Of a DNA stretch of 64,000 bases, positions 43,536 to 52,485 are shown piece by piece. Made by a program: the position numbers and the translations under genes. This DNA comes from an uncultured Clostridia bacterium. GTDB lineage: Bacteria; Bacillota; Clostridia; TANB77; CAG-508. Under the pieces are notes generated by a model. It made no database searches. It saw only the letters and a list, made by a program, of their open reading frames with translations, and was not told the origin of the DNA. Every line of letters starts with the position of its first letter. The stretch's first letter is position 1. Location of the stretch: positions 96,457-160,456 of the forward strand of contig CAMMZC010000002.1 of assembly GCA_946529215.1 (NCBI GenBank). Direction: 5' to 3'.

Positions 43536-44132
43536 ATGTTTATAGATAAATTAAAAAAATTTACGACTGCCGAAGGTAACAATAAGAAAAAAATTGAAAA
43601 CCTTGTTTTTTTAATTGTGATTTTGGTTGTAACAATTTTGATTATAAATTTTATCCTAAAATCAGATAAATCCTCTATTAAAGAAGAAAAAAATACCAAT
43701 AAAGTATTGGCGCTATCCGAATCTTCAAATGAAGAAAACTCTAATAATGAAATGCAAAATGAATTGGAAAAAATTCTAGGCACAATAAAAGGAGTAGGAA
43801 AAGTTAAAGTTTATATAAGCTATTCTGAAAGTAGTAAAACTATTGCAATGTATGATGAGAAAACTACAACTAGTTCTACAGAAGAAACAGATTCAGGAGG
43901 AGGTTTAAGAAATACTACTTCTACTCAAACTCAAAAAGACGTTATATTTTCAGAAAAAGATGGGAGTCAAGTACCTATGACTCAAAAAGTTATAATGCCT
44001 ACTATAGAAGGTGCAATTATAACTGCACAAGGAGCAAAAAATGCAAATGTTAAAACCAATATTGTCAATGCAGTTAAATCTGCTACTGGATTATCTATTG
44101 ATAAAATTCAGGTATTTGAAATGGAGGGATAA
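43536..44132 (+). CDS. spoIIIAG: Stage III sporulation protein AG
   Basis: AGGAGG precedes the ATG. The 198-residue protein has one membrane helix (NLVFLIVILVVTILIINFIL) and an extracellular domain with ELEKILGTIKGVGKVKVYISY and GAIITAQGAKNANVKTNIVNAV, as in the SpoIIIAG ring protein that forms the large channel ring in the intermembrane space. Confidence 0.95.
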   Translation: MFIDKLKKFTTAEGNNKKKIENLVFLIVILVVTILIINFILKSDKSSIKEEKNTNKVLALSESSNEENSNNEMQNELEKILGTIKGVGKVKVYISYSESSKTIAMYDEKTTTSSTEETDSGGGLRNTTSTQTQKDVIFSEKDGSQVPMTQKVIMPTIEGAIITAQGAKNANVKTNIVNAVKSATGLSIDKIQVFEMEG

Positions 44133-44134
44133 TT

Positions 44135-44890
44135 TTGAAGAGAGATAAAAATTCAAAAAGTTTAGAAATATTTAAAAAGGGGTTTAGAAAAAACGAAGTA
44201 GTAATTTATGCTATTGCGCTTATGTTAGTAACTGCGGGATATTTTAACTATACTGCAAATGTAGACAATACTTCTATAGAGACTTATTCGGAAGAGGCTC
44301 TAAATGAATCAAAAAATGCTGAGAATGAAACTAAAGAAAATAAAGATAAAAATATAGATGAAGCAAAAACAGATGAAAGCATAGAGAATAGGGAAACTGT
44401 TGCTAAGAATGCTAATAATATTAATGAACAAAATCAAAATAATGAGAGTAAAAGTGAAAATATAGATGACGAAAATATAGGAGATGCAAAACTTGTAGAT
44501 AGCAAAAGTGTTGTAGAAAGTAATGCTGCAGTAAATGACTCTTCAGATTATTTTGTTTCTACTAAACTTCAAAGAGATACAAATTATGCAGACACATTAT
44601 CTACATATACAAAAATATTAGAAGATGGCTCAGTTTCGGAAACACAAAAATCTATTGCTATGAAAGAAATTACAAAAATAAATGATACAAAAAATGCTAT
44701 ATCTATTTGCGAAAATCTCTTATCTACAAAAGGCTTTGAACATTATGTAGTTTTGGTAAATAACGAAAGCATTAATGTTGTGGTAAAGACGGAAGGAGGG
44801 CTTACAAAACAAAAAGTTGCTCAAATACAAAATATTATTTCAAGGGAATTTAAGTGTGAGATTGTAAATATTCATATTTCGGAGAAATAG
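44135..44890 (+). CDS. spoIIIAH: Stage III sporulation protein AH
   Basis: The start is TTG 44135, two bases after spoIIIAG, with GGAGGG upstream. A membrane helix (residues about 18-35, VVIYAIALMLVTAGYFNY) is followed by about 85 residues of acidic, Asn-rich linker and a ring domain with SVSETQKSIAMKEITKI and GFEHYVVLVNNESINVVVKT. SpoIIIAH binds forespore SpoIIQ to join the two membranes. Length is normal. Confidence 0.94.
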   Translation: MKRDKNSKSLEIFKKGFRKNEVVIYAIALMLVTAGYFNYTANVDNTSIETYSEEALNESKNAENETKENKDKNIDEAKTDESIENRETVAKNANNINEQNQNNESKSENIDDENIGDAKLVDSKSVVESNAAVNDSSDYFVSTKLQRDTNYADTLSTYTKILEDGSVSETQKSIAMKEITKINDTKNAISICENLLSTKGFEHYVVLVNNESINVVVKTEGGLTKQKVAQIQNIISREFKCEIVNIHISEK

Positions 44891-44895
44891 TTATG

Positions 44896-44940
44896 AATGC
44901 AAGATTTCTTCTTGCATTTTTCTTATATCTGTAGTAGAAT
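44896..44940 (+). promoter_or_regulatory. Overlapping terminator and promoter, copy 2
   Basis: AATGCAAG and CTTGCATT form a stem with a U-tract after spoIIIAH. TTGCAT (44912-44917) lies 17 bases before TAGAAT (44935-44940). It can separate a sporulation transcript from the housekeeping murD transcript. Confidence 0.7.
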
Positions 44941-45041
44941 TGTTTTGTAATATTTTAAACTTTACAAGTAATGTTTGTTTAAACAGCAAAAATATTCACA
45001 AGTATAAAAATTATATAATAAACTAATAAGAGGTGTTGAAC

Positions 45042-46493
45042 TTGAAAAATGAAAAATTAGAACAATTTGAAAAAAATATAAAATCTAAAAAAGTTGCAAT
45101 TATTGGCTTAGGAGTGAGTAATATTCCATTAATAGATTATATGTATAAATTAGGAGCTTATGTAACTATTTTTGATAATAGAAATGAAGAAGAGTTATCA
45201 GAAGAAATTATTTCTAAAATAGAAGATTACAATTTTAAATACATAGGCGGAGAAAATAATTTAAAAGAATTAAAAGGGTTTGATATAATCTTTCGCTCAC
45301 CAAGTTGTTTGCCTACAAGGCCTGAGCTTGAAGTAGAGAAGAAAAGAGGAGCAATTATTACTTCAGAAATTGAGATGCTAATGAAACTTGCACCATGCAA
45401 AATAATAGGTGTTACAGGAACAGAGGGAAAAACAACTACAAGTTCTATAATTTATGCTATTTTAAAGCAAGCTGGATTAACGTGTTATTTAGGTGGAAAT
45501 ATTGGAAATCCTATTTTTACAAAGCTTTCAGATGTAAACGAAAATGATATTATTGTTTTAGAGATGAGCAGTTTTCAGTTAATGGATATGGAAGTAAGCC
45601 CTAATATTTCTCTTGTTACAAATATTTATCCAGATCACTTAAATGTTCATAAAGATATGGATGAATATGTATATTCTAAGAAAAATATATTTTTGCATCA
45701 AAATGCAGATGATTTAGTAGTATTAAATTATGATAATGAAATTACAAGATTTTTTGAAAAAGATGCAAAAGGAAATGTAACATTTTTCAGCAGTAAAGAA
45801 AAATTGAAAGACGGATATATTTATGATAAAGATAGTGGAAATATTATATTTTGCAAAAATGGTGTTAAGACAAATATTATTAATAAATCAGAGATAAAAC
45901 TTAGAGGAATACATAATTACGAAAATATTTGTGCAGCACTTGCTGTTACCGCTTCTTTAGTAAATACAGAAACTCAAGTAAAAGCAATAAAAGAATTTAT
46001 AGGTGTAGAACATAGGCTTGAATTTGTAAGAGAAATAGATGGTGTAAAATATTATAATGATTCAATTGGAACAAGTCCGGCAAGTACAATTGCAGGTTTA
46101 AATGCTTTTGACGAAAATATTGTTTTACTTGCAGGTGGTTCTGACAAAGGCTTAGACTATACAGAAATTGGAGAAAAAATTGCAGAAAAGGTAGGAACTT
46201 TAATTTTATGTGGTCCTACTTCAAAGATTATAGAAGAGGCTGTAAATAAGGCTTTGAGTAAAAATTTGAATGGTAATGAAGAAATAAATGACAAAAGCCA
46301 GTTTAATGGTGATTTAAAAAAGCAAATTAATATTATTTATGTAAATAATATGCAAGAAGCGGTTTTGAAAGCTAAAGAAAATGCAAAATCTGGAGACATT
46401 GTTTTACTTTCTCCTGCAAGTGCAAGTTTTGATTTGTATAAAAATTTTGCAGAGAGGGGAAAGGTGTTTAAGGAATGCATTTCTAAAATTTAA
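45042..46493 (+). CDS. murD: UDP-N-acetylmuramoyl-L-alanine:D-glutamate ligase
   Basis: MurD adds D-Glu to UDP-MurNAc-L-Ala in peptidoglycan synthesis. The protein has the N-terminal KKVAIIGLGVSNIPLIDYM, the ATP loop GVTGTEGKTTTSS, MSSFQLMDME, NIYPDHLNVHKDMDEY and the C-terminal LLSPASASFDLYKNFAERG. AGAGGTG favours TTG 45042 over the track's GTG 45033. The length of about 483 residues is slightly above normal because of a loop rich in Asn near residue 410. No other mur genes are nearby. Confidence 0.95.
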   Translation: MKNEKLEQFEKNIKSKKVAIIGLGVSNIPLIDYMYKLGAYVTIFDNRNEEELSEEIISKIEDYNFKYIGGENNLKELKGFDIIFRSPSCLPTRPELEVEKKRGAIITSEIEMLMKLAPCKIIGVTGTEGKTTTSSIIYAILKQAGLTCYLGGNIGNPIFTKLSDVNENDIIVLEMSSFQLMDMEVSPNISLVTNIYPDHLNVHKDMDEYVYSKKNIFLHQNADDLVVLNYDNEITRFFEKDAKGNVTFFSSKEKLKDGYIYDKDSGNIIFCKNGVKTNIINKSEIKLRGIHNYENICAALAVTASLVNTETQVKAIKEFIGVEHRLEFVREIDGVKYYNDSIGTSPASTIAGLNAFDENIVLLAGGSDKGLDYTEIGEKIAEKVGTLILCGPTSKIIEEAVNKALSKNLNGNEEINDKSQFNGDLKKQINIIYVNNMQEAVLKAKENAKSGDIVLLSPASASFDLYKNFAERGKVFKECISKI

Positions 46494-46532
46494 GAATTCG
46501 TTTATAATTAAAATAAATTTATTGATAATTAA

Positions 46533-46602
46533 AAAAATCTTACTAATTTTGTAAGTGCCCCAAAAATATTTGAGGTTTCATTGTAAAACTAGTAAGATTT
46601 TT
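46533..46602. terminator. Bidirectional terminator with long stem
   Basis: AAAAATCTTACTAATTTTGT pairs with GTAAAACTAGTAAGATTTTT (two or three mismatches) around a 28-base loop. It ends murD and the convergent minus-strand gene. Confidence 0.75.
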
Positions 46603-46683
46603 GCTTATATAAACTGACAATCTAAACAACAAAATTTTTATAAGTTTCGATTTATTCTATTAGAATATACAGTTATTAATATT

Positions 46684-47400
46684 TTATCTGTCAAGGTCTG
46701 AATCTATAGTATCAGCGGAATTATCTTTTACAGTTTCTCTTGGAGGACATAATTCTTCTGGAATTTCACTAATATCAATTCCATGTTTAGATGCTATTTC
46801 AATTTGTTGCTTTAAACTATTAAATTTCATTTTTGGAAATAATTGCTTTATTGTTTCGAAATCTATAGTAACTTTTCCTGGAAAGTTATCACTTCTATTA
46901 CGTTCTACTGACAAACTTGCTTTATTTCTAGATATTTTTAAATTACAATATATGTGTAAACCTGTGGAATGAATTTCATAACTAAATCTATATAGTGCTC
47001 CTAAGTTTTCAACATGAGCGCTTTCAAGAGCAAAACATTGTAATCTTTTGCTTTTAGTTAAATTAAGACATTTAAATGGGAATAATCTTAAACGTGTATT
47101 GTTAGTTTTTGTTAATGCACCTGATAATTTTTTTATAAATGCTTCTGTTATGGGTTTTGCTTTAGGTTTCTTAGATTTACAGTATTTTGAATATGTTTCT
47201 TTATCAATTACACAATTTTCAAAAGGAGAAATCAGATCTTTACATTTCAACATATAATCAGCAAAAGCTTCTCTATCGAAAACATCATCTTTAATTATAA
47301 AAAAGTTTTTTAATAGCTCTTCTAATAGTTTTTCTCGTTCTTCTGACTTTTCTTGAGAGTTATCATTTGTATATCGTAAATAATCATACCAACCATTCAT
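46684..47400 (-). CDS. Unknown protein, 238 aa
   Basis: AAGGAGG precedes the ATG on the minus strand. The soluble product begins NGWYDYLRYTNDNSQEKSEE and has a basic middle (SKKPKAKPITEAF, LNLTKSKRLQCFAL) and a likely beta-rich part (LYRFSYEIHSTGLHIYCNLKI). I do not recognise a family. It is flanked by convergent and divergent genes and is therefore monocistronic. Confidence 0.65.
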   Translation of the reverse strand: MNGWYDYLRYTNDNSQEKSEEREKLLEELLKNFFIIKDDVFDREAFADYMLKCKDLISPFENCVIDKETYSKYCKSKKPKAKPITEAFIKKLSGALTKTNNTRLRLFPFKCLNLTKSKRLQCFALESAHVENLGALYRFSYEIHSTGLHIYCNLKISRNKASLSVERNRSDNFPGKVTIDFETIKQLFPKMKFNSLKQQIEIASKHGIDISEIPEELCPPRETVKDNSADTIDSDLDR

Positions 47401-47559
47401 AGTTAACCTCCTTAAAAGTCATTATAACATATATAAGTAGCATTTGTAAAGATTTATGTCGTTTTTAATCTATTTCTAATTCTATTTAGTGTTGAATTTA
47501 CACTAGTTTTATATAAAAATATGAAGAGAATTAAAGTAACACAATATTAGCACAACCTA

Positions 47560-47588
47560 TTGAGCTTTTTTTGTTTTTATGATAAAAT
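47560..47588 (+). promoter_or_regulatory. Sigma-A promoter of the deaminase gene
   Basis: TTGAGC and TAAAAT are 17 bases apart, 32 bases before the ATG. Confidence 0.65.
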
Positions 47589-47619
47589 ACTACTATCAGA
47601 TAGAAAACAGGAGGTAGTT

Positions 47620-48093
47620 ATGGATAGAGTTGATAAAATAAATTATTATTTAGATATCGCAGAAACAATTTCAGAGAGAGGAACATGTCTTAGAAATAAT
47701 TATGGAAGTGTAATAGTAAAAAATGATGAAATAATATCAACAGGATATTCAGGTGCACCTAGAGGTAGAAAGAATTGTTTAGACTTAGGATATTGTACTA
47801 GAAAAACTAAAACTGAACTAAGTGGAGCAGGATATGAAATGTGCAGATCTGTTCATAGTGAACAAAATGCTATAATAAGTGCCAATAGAAGAGATATGAT
47901 AGGTTCTACTCTTTATATGGTTGGAATTAACAAAAGAAATGGAGAGTATGTAAAAGATAATTATCCATGTACTTTGTGTAAGAGAATGATTATAAATAGT
48001 GGTATTGAAAAAGTAGTGATGAGAGATACAAAAAATGACTATAGAGTTGAAAATGTTAGTAATTGGATAGAAAATGATGATACTTTGATTTAA
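47620..48093 (+). CDS. dCMP/cytidylate deaminase family protein (ComEB-like)
   Basis: The track starts at 47560 within the promoter; CAGGAGG before ATG 47620 gives a 157-residue protein. Zinc motifs are HSEQNAI and [12 protein letters not shown], with [12 protein letters not shown] before them, matching dCMP deaminases that supply dUMP for dTMP synthesis. It lies 10 bases before lepA and is probably co-transcribed with it. Confidence 0.88.
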   Translation: MDRVDKINYYLDIAETISERGTCLRNNYGSVIVKNDEIISTGYSGAPRGRKNCLDLGYCTRKTKTELSGAGYEMCRSVHSEQNAIISANRRDMIGSTLYMVGINKRNGEYVKDNYPCTLCKRMIINSGIEKVVMRDTKNDYRVENVSNWIENDDTLI

Positions 48094-48103
48094 AGGAGAA
48101 AAT

Positions 48104-49918
48104 ATGAACGAATATCAAAAATATATAAGAAACTTTAGCATTGTAGCACATATAGACCATGGAAAGTCAACACTCGCAGATAGATTAATAGAAATGACAG
48201 GTGTTTTATCTAAAAGAGAGATGGAGTCTCAAGTGCTTGACAATATGGAAATAGAAAAAGAAAGAGGCATAACTATAAAAGCCCAATCTGTAAGAATGAA
48301 ATACAAAGCTAAAGATGGAAATGAATATACTTTTAATTTAATAGATACACCTGGGCATGTTGACTTTAATTATGAGGTTTCAAGAAGTTTAGCTGCTTGT
48401 GATGGAGCAATTCTTGTAGTAGATTCAACACAAGGAGTAGAAGCTCAAACTTTGGCAAATGTTTACTTAGCTATAGATAATAACTTAGAGGTTTTGCCTG
48501 TTATAAATAAAGTTGATTTAGCAAGTGCAAGACCTGAAGAAGTAAAAAAAGAAATTGAAGATATTATAGGTATTCCAGCAGAAGATGCACCTTGTATTTC
48601 TGCAAAAACTGGACTTAATGTAGATGAGGTCTTAGAAAGAATTGTTACAGATTTACCTGCTCCTAAAGGAGATGAAGAAGGAAAACTTAAATGTTTAATT
48701 TTTGATTCTTTATATGATAATTATAAAGGAGCAGTTGCATATGTAAGAGTGGTAGATGGTAAAGTAAAACCTGGTGATGAAATTAAACTTATGGCTTCAA
48801 ATGATACTTTTGTAGTTACAGAAGTTGGATATTTTGCGCCTGGATCATATTTACCAAGCAATGAAATAAAAGCAGGAGAAGTTGGATATATTGCAGCAAG
48901 TATAAAGAGTTTATCTGAAATACAAGTAGGAGATACTATAACACATGCAAATAATCCAGTAGACAAGCCTCTTCCAGGATATAAAAAAGTAACACCTATG
49001 GTTTATTGTGGAATTTACCCAATAGATGGAAGCGAATATGAAAACCTTAAAATCGCTTTAGAAAAGTTAAAACTAAATGATGCAGCATTAGAATTTGAAC
49101 AAGAAACATCTGCAGCTTTAGGATTTGGCTTTAGATGTGGATTTTTAGGACTTTTACATTTAGAAATAATAGAAGAAAGATTAGATAGAGAATTTGATTT
49201 AGGGTTAATTACAACAGCTCCATCAGTTATTTATAAAGTTCATAAAACAAATGGGGAAGTGCTTGATATATATAATCCTACAGATTTACCCCCACAGGCA
49301 GAGCTAGCATTTATAGAAGAACCAATAGTTACAGCAAATATTATAACACCTAAAGACTATGTAGGCGGAATAATGGAAATGTGTCAAAATAGACGTGGTA
49401 TATATGTAGATATGAAATATCTTGACGAAAACAGAGTCTCTTTAATTTATGACATGCCTTTAAATGAAATAATATATGATTTTTTTGACAATTTAAAATC
49501 AAAGACAAAAGGTTATGCGTCATTTGATTATGAATTTAAGGAATATAAAGAGTCAAAATTGGTTAGATTAGATATAAGAATAAATGGTGAAAATGTAGAT
49601 GCCCTTTCATTTATAGTACATAAAGATATGGCTTATGAAAGAGGAAGAAAAATGGTAGAAAAGCTTAAAACTGTTATACCAAGACATTTATTTGTAATAC
49701 CTCTTCAAGCAGTAATCGGCGGAACAATAATTGCAAGAGAAACAATCTCAGCTCTTAGAAAAGATGTGCTAGCAAAATGCTATGGTGGAGATATTACAAG
49801 AAAGAAAAAGCTTCTAGAAAAGCAAAAACGTGGTAAAGAAAAAATGCGTCAAATAGGTAAAGTAGAAATGCCACAAGAAGCGTTTTTATCAGTTCTTAAA
49901 TTAGATGATGAAAGTTAA
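48104..49918 (+). CDS. lepA: Elongation factor 4 (LepA)
   Basis: The 604-residue translational GTPase has G1 [15 protein letters not shown]2 [12 protein letters not shown]3 [13 protein letters not shown], and the LepA-specific C-terminus ([35 protein letters not shown]). EF4 acts on stalled or mispositioned ribosomes. Length and motifs are standard. AAGGAG precedes the ATG. Confidence 0.98.
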   Translation: MNEYQKYIRNFSIVAHIDHGKSTLADRLIEMTGVLSKREMESQVLDNMEIEKERGITIKAQSVRMKYKAKDGNEYTFNLIDTPGHVDFNYEVSRSLAACDGAILVVDSTQGVEAQTLANVYLAIDNNLEVLPVINKVDLASARPEEVKKEIEDIIGIPAEDAPCISAKTGLNVDEVLERIVTDLPAPKGDEEGKLKCLIFDSLYDNYKGAVAYVRVVDGKVKPGDEIKLMASNDTFVVTEVGYFAPGSYLPSNEIKAGEVGYIAASIKSLSEIQVGDTITHANNPVDKPLPGYKKVTPMVYCGIYPIDGSEYENLKIALEKLKLNDAALEFEQETSAALGFGFRCGFLGLLHLEIIEERLDREFDLGLITTAPSVIYKVHKTNGEVLDIYNPTDLPPQAELAFIEEPIVTANIITPKDYVGGIMEMCQNRRGIYVDMKYLDENRVSLIYDMPLNEIIYDFFDNLKSKTKGYASFDYEFKEYKESKLVRLDIRINGENVDALSFIVHKDMAYERGRKMVEKLKTVIPRHLFVIPLQAVIGGTIIARETISALRKDVLAKCYGGDITRKKKLLEKQKRGKEKMRQIGKVEMPQEAFLSVLKLDDES

Positions 49919-49922
49919 TTTA

Positions 49923-49991
49923 GGGACGGGGTAAAAATTCACTTTAATATTATTCTTAAAGTGAATTTTTACCCCGTCCCCAAAAGGAACC
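49923..49991. repeat. Long perfect hairpin of the GGTTCC/GGGACGG family
   Basis: Two perfect 25-base arms beginning GGGACGGGGTAAAAATTC flank an 8-base loop. The outer flank is CAAAAGGAACC. On the minus strand this reads GGTTCCTTTTGGGGACGG, nearly the start of the 55159 copy. It starts within five bases of the lepA stop and ends 12 bases before the next ATG. There is no U-tract. Confidence 0.85.
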
Positions 49992-50003
49992 TAAGGAGGA
50001 GAA

Positions 50004-50870
50004 ATGCAAAGAATTTCTAGTAAAGACAATAGTCTTATTAAACATATTAAAAGATTAAAAGAAAAGAAATATAGAGATGAGTATGGAGAATTCATAGTAG
50101 AAGGGCTAAAAGTTATAAATGAAGCCATACAAGAAAATGCAGATATTAGACAAATTGTGGTATGTGATGGATGTGATAATTCGGAAATGATTGAAAGACA
50201 TCTAAAATACGAAATGGCTAGACTTGATTTTATTTATGTTCCTCAAAATATTTTTAAAATGATTTCTGATGTAGAAAATCCACAAGGAGTTTTGGCTGTA
50301 ATTGGAAAGATAAAAACGAATAATGAATCTGTTTCTAATACAAATAAAAAAAATAATGAAATTGATAATAATGCAGAAGTGAAACAAACTTCAAAAACAT
50401 CAAACATTAATTTAAATGAAGATATAATTCTAGCATTAGATGACATACAAGATCCCGGAAATTTAGGTACAATTTTAAGAACTGCAGATAGTGTTGGATT
50501 AAAGCAAATATTAGTCTCAAAAGGAACAGCAGATGCATATAATCCAAAGGTTGTTCGTTCTACAATGGGTGCGATTTTTAGAGTTAATGTTATAGAATGC
50601 GAAAATTTGAAAGAAACTTTAAAAGAGCTACAAAGCAAGGATTATAAAGTAATGACAACTTCTTTAAAAGCAAAAAAATCTATCTATGAAGTAGATTATA
50701 AAAAGAAAATAATAGTAATTGGAAACGAGGCAAATGGTGTTTCAAAAGAAATACTAAATTTAGCAGATGAAAAGGTTATAATTCCAATGTTAGGTAAAAC
50801 AGAAAGTTTAAATGCTTCTGTTGCAACAGGGGTAATACTTTATGAGTATGTGAGACAGAAGATAAAATAA
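50004..50870 (+). CDS. SpoU/TrmH-family RNA 2'-O-methyltransferase
   Basis: The 288-residue product has an N-terminal substrate-binding domain (SLIKHIKRLKEKKYRDEYGEFIVEG) and a SPOUT knot domain with LALDDIQDPGNLGTILRTADSVG, VVIGNEANGVS-type IVIGNEANGVSKEI and the C-terminal MLGKTESLNASVATGVILYEY. It methylates a ribose 2'-OH in 23S rRNA or tRNA using SAM. The exact target cannot be read from the sequence. An Asn-rich low-complexity insert (about residues 107-135) separates the domains. Confidence 0.9.
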   Translation: MQRISSKDNSLIKHIKRLKEKKYRDEYGEFIVEGLKVINEAIQENADIRQIVVCDGCDNSEMIERHLKYEMARLDFIYVPQNIFKMISDVENPQGVLAVIGKIKTNNESVSNTNKKNNEIDNNAEVKQTSKTSNINLNEDIILALDDIQDPGNLGTILRTADSVGLKQILVSKGTADAYNPKVVRSTMGAIFRVNVIECENLKETLKELQSKDYKVMTTSLKAKKSIYEVDYKKKIIVIGNEANGVSKEILNLADEKVIIPMLGKTESLNASVATGVILYEYVRQKIK

Positions 50871-50878
50871 TGAATTTT

Positions 50879-50907
50879 TTGCATTTATCTTATATTTGTA
50901 GTAAAAT
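50879..50907 (+). promoter_or_regulatory. Promoter of the CAP-domain gene (related to the terminator-promoter element)
   Basis: TTGCAT is 17 bases from TAAAAT, and the spacer TTATCTTATATTTGTAG is close to the spacer at 44918. The 5' hairpin arm present at 6436 and 44896 is missing here. Confidence 0.65.
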
Positions 50908-50936
50908 ATTTTTAAAAGAAAGGAAGTATAGAAAAA

Positions 50937-52334
50937 ATGAAATTAAAAAACAAAATTATTTTATTAGTATTAACATTTGTATTTGCTTTATTATTTTTAT
51001 CAAATAAAACATTAGCGACAAATACAATAGATGTTAAAGTTAATGGAACAATGGATTATACAAAAGCACAAGAAGTTTTAGATTTAGTAAATAAAGAAAG
51101 GCAGGCAGCAGGAGTTAGTACATTAAAAATGGACACAGAATTACAAGAAGCAGCAATGACAAGAGCTGCTGAGTTAGCACTAAATTTTGACCATACACGT
51201 CCAGATGGAACTTCTTGTTTTACAATTAGTTCAAAATCATATGGAGAAAATATTGCTTTTGGAGATACAGGCGCAAGTGATGTAATGAAAAGATGGATGA
51301 ATTCAGAAGGACATAAATCTAACATACTATATGGAAATTTTAAATCAATTGGAATTGGATGTTTTAAAAATGGTAGTGTGTATTATTGGGTTCAAAATTT
51401 TGGTATATATGATGCAACTTTAGAAACTTCAAAAACAGGAACTCAAAATATAACATATAATGTTTCAGTAGTAAATGAAAATTTAAAAATATATGCAAGA
51501 AAAACAACAAACTCTACTAGAATTTCTTTTATGAATATTGGAAATCGAGGCACATATATAGTTGGTATTAAAAATAAATCTATAGATTATTATAGTGTAG
51601 GAGATGCAAGTGATTATACATTTACTAGCAGCAATTCAAATGTAATAAAAATGAATTCAGATGGAACATTTTATGCAGTTGGAAAAGGAACATCAACAAT
51701 TACAATTGCTTTAAAAGCTAATTCATCTGTAAAGTTTAGTGAAAATATCATGGTAAAACCTTTTGAACCAGAAAAAGTAACAGGGCTAAAAGCACAAAAT
51801 CAAAAAACTACAACATTTGATATAACATGGAATCTACAAAGTGAGACTGCAGATAAATATGAAGTATATATGTATAATTCTAAAAAGAAAAACTACGAAC
51901 GTTTAGGCACCTCATATAGTAATGCTGGAACATTTTATGGTTTACAAGCTGGAACTACATACAAGGTTAAGATAAGAGCTGTTAGAATTATAAATGGTAA
52001 AACATATTATGGACCTTATTCTGATGTTTTAAAAACAACAACTGCAACAGATAAAACTAAAATTACAAAGGTAAAAGGAGCTAAGAAAAAGTTAACTTTA
52101 AATTGGAAAAAAATATCTAAAGCTACAGGATATCAAGTTCAAGTTGCAACTGATAAAAAATTCAAAAAAATTAAAAAATCAGTAATAATAAGCAAAAATA
52201 AGACACTATCAACAACTATAAAGAAATTAAAATCTAAGAAGAAATATTACTTAAGAGTTAGAACTTACAGAAAAGTTGGTGGCAAGAAAGTATATAGCAA
52301 GTGGAGTTCTGTAAAAAATGTTAAAACTAAATAA
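50937..52334 (+). CDS. Exported CAP-domain protein with Ig-like and fibronectin type III domains
   Basis: The 465-residue protein has a signal peptide (IILLVLTFVFALLFLSNKTLAT), then a CAP/SCP domain (VLDLVNKERQAAGVSTLKMD, HTRPDGTSCF, YGENIAFG, WMNSEGHKSNIL). A bacterial Ig-like domain (YTFTSSNSNVIKMNSDGTFYAVGKGTS) and two Fn3 modules with a very basic Lys-rich end (VQVATDKKFKKIKKS, KKYYLRVRTYRK) follow. CAP proteins of Firmicutes sit at the wall or spore surface; activity is unsettled. No LPxTG is visible, so the basic end may bind wall polymers. A terminator follows. Confidence 0.9.
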   Translation: MKLKNKIILLVLTFVFALLFLSNKTLATNTIDVKVNGTMDYTKAQEVLDLVNKERQAAGVSTLKMDTELQEAAMTRAAELALNFDHTRPDGTSCFTISSKSYGENIAFGDTGASDVMKRWMNSEGHKSNILYGNFKSIGIGCFKNGSVYYWVQNFGIYDATLETSKTGTQNITYNVSVVNENLKIYARKTTNSTRISFMNIGNRGTYIVGIKNKSIDYYSVGDASDYTFTSSNSNVIKMNSDGTFYAVGKGTSTITIALKANSSVKFSENIMVKPFEPEKVTGLKAQNQKTTTFDITWNLQSETADKYEVYMYNSKKKNYERLGTSYSNAGTFYGLQAGTTYKVKIRAVRIINGKTYYGPYSDVLKTTTATDKTKITKVKGAKKKLTLNWKKISKATGYQVQVATDKKFKKIKKSVIISKNKTLSTTIKKLKSKKKYYLRVRTYRKVGGKKVYSKWSSVKNVKTK

Positions 52335-52373
52335 ACAAATATAATATATCCAATAATAAATTAAAACAAATTT

Positions 52374-52410
52374 AAAAGGCTATTTGCTATTATAAGCAAT
52401 TAGCCTTTTT
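52374..52410. terminator. Bidirectional terminator
   Basis: AAAAGGCTATTTGC pairs with GCAATTAGCCTTTTT with one mismatch. It serves the CAP gene and the convergent Nudix-like gene. Confidence 0.85.
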
Positions 52411-52485
52411 AAGTAGTGTAAGAGGAAAATGAATAAAATAATTTCAGTTAGTTCCTCTCGATTGTATTTATTTCAGATATTAATT

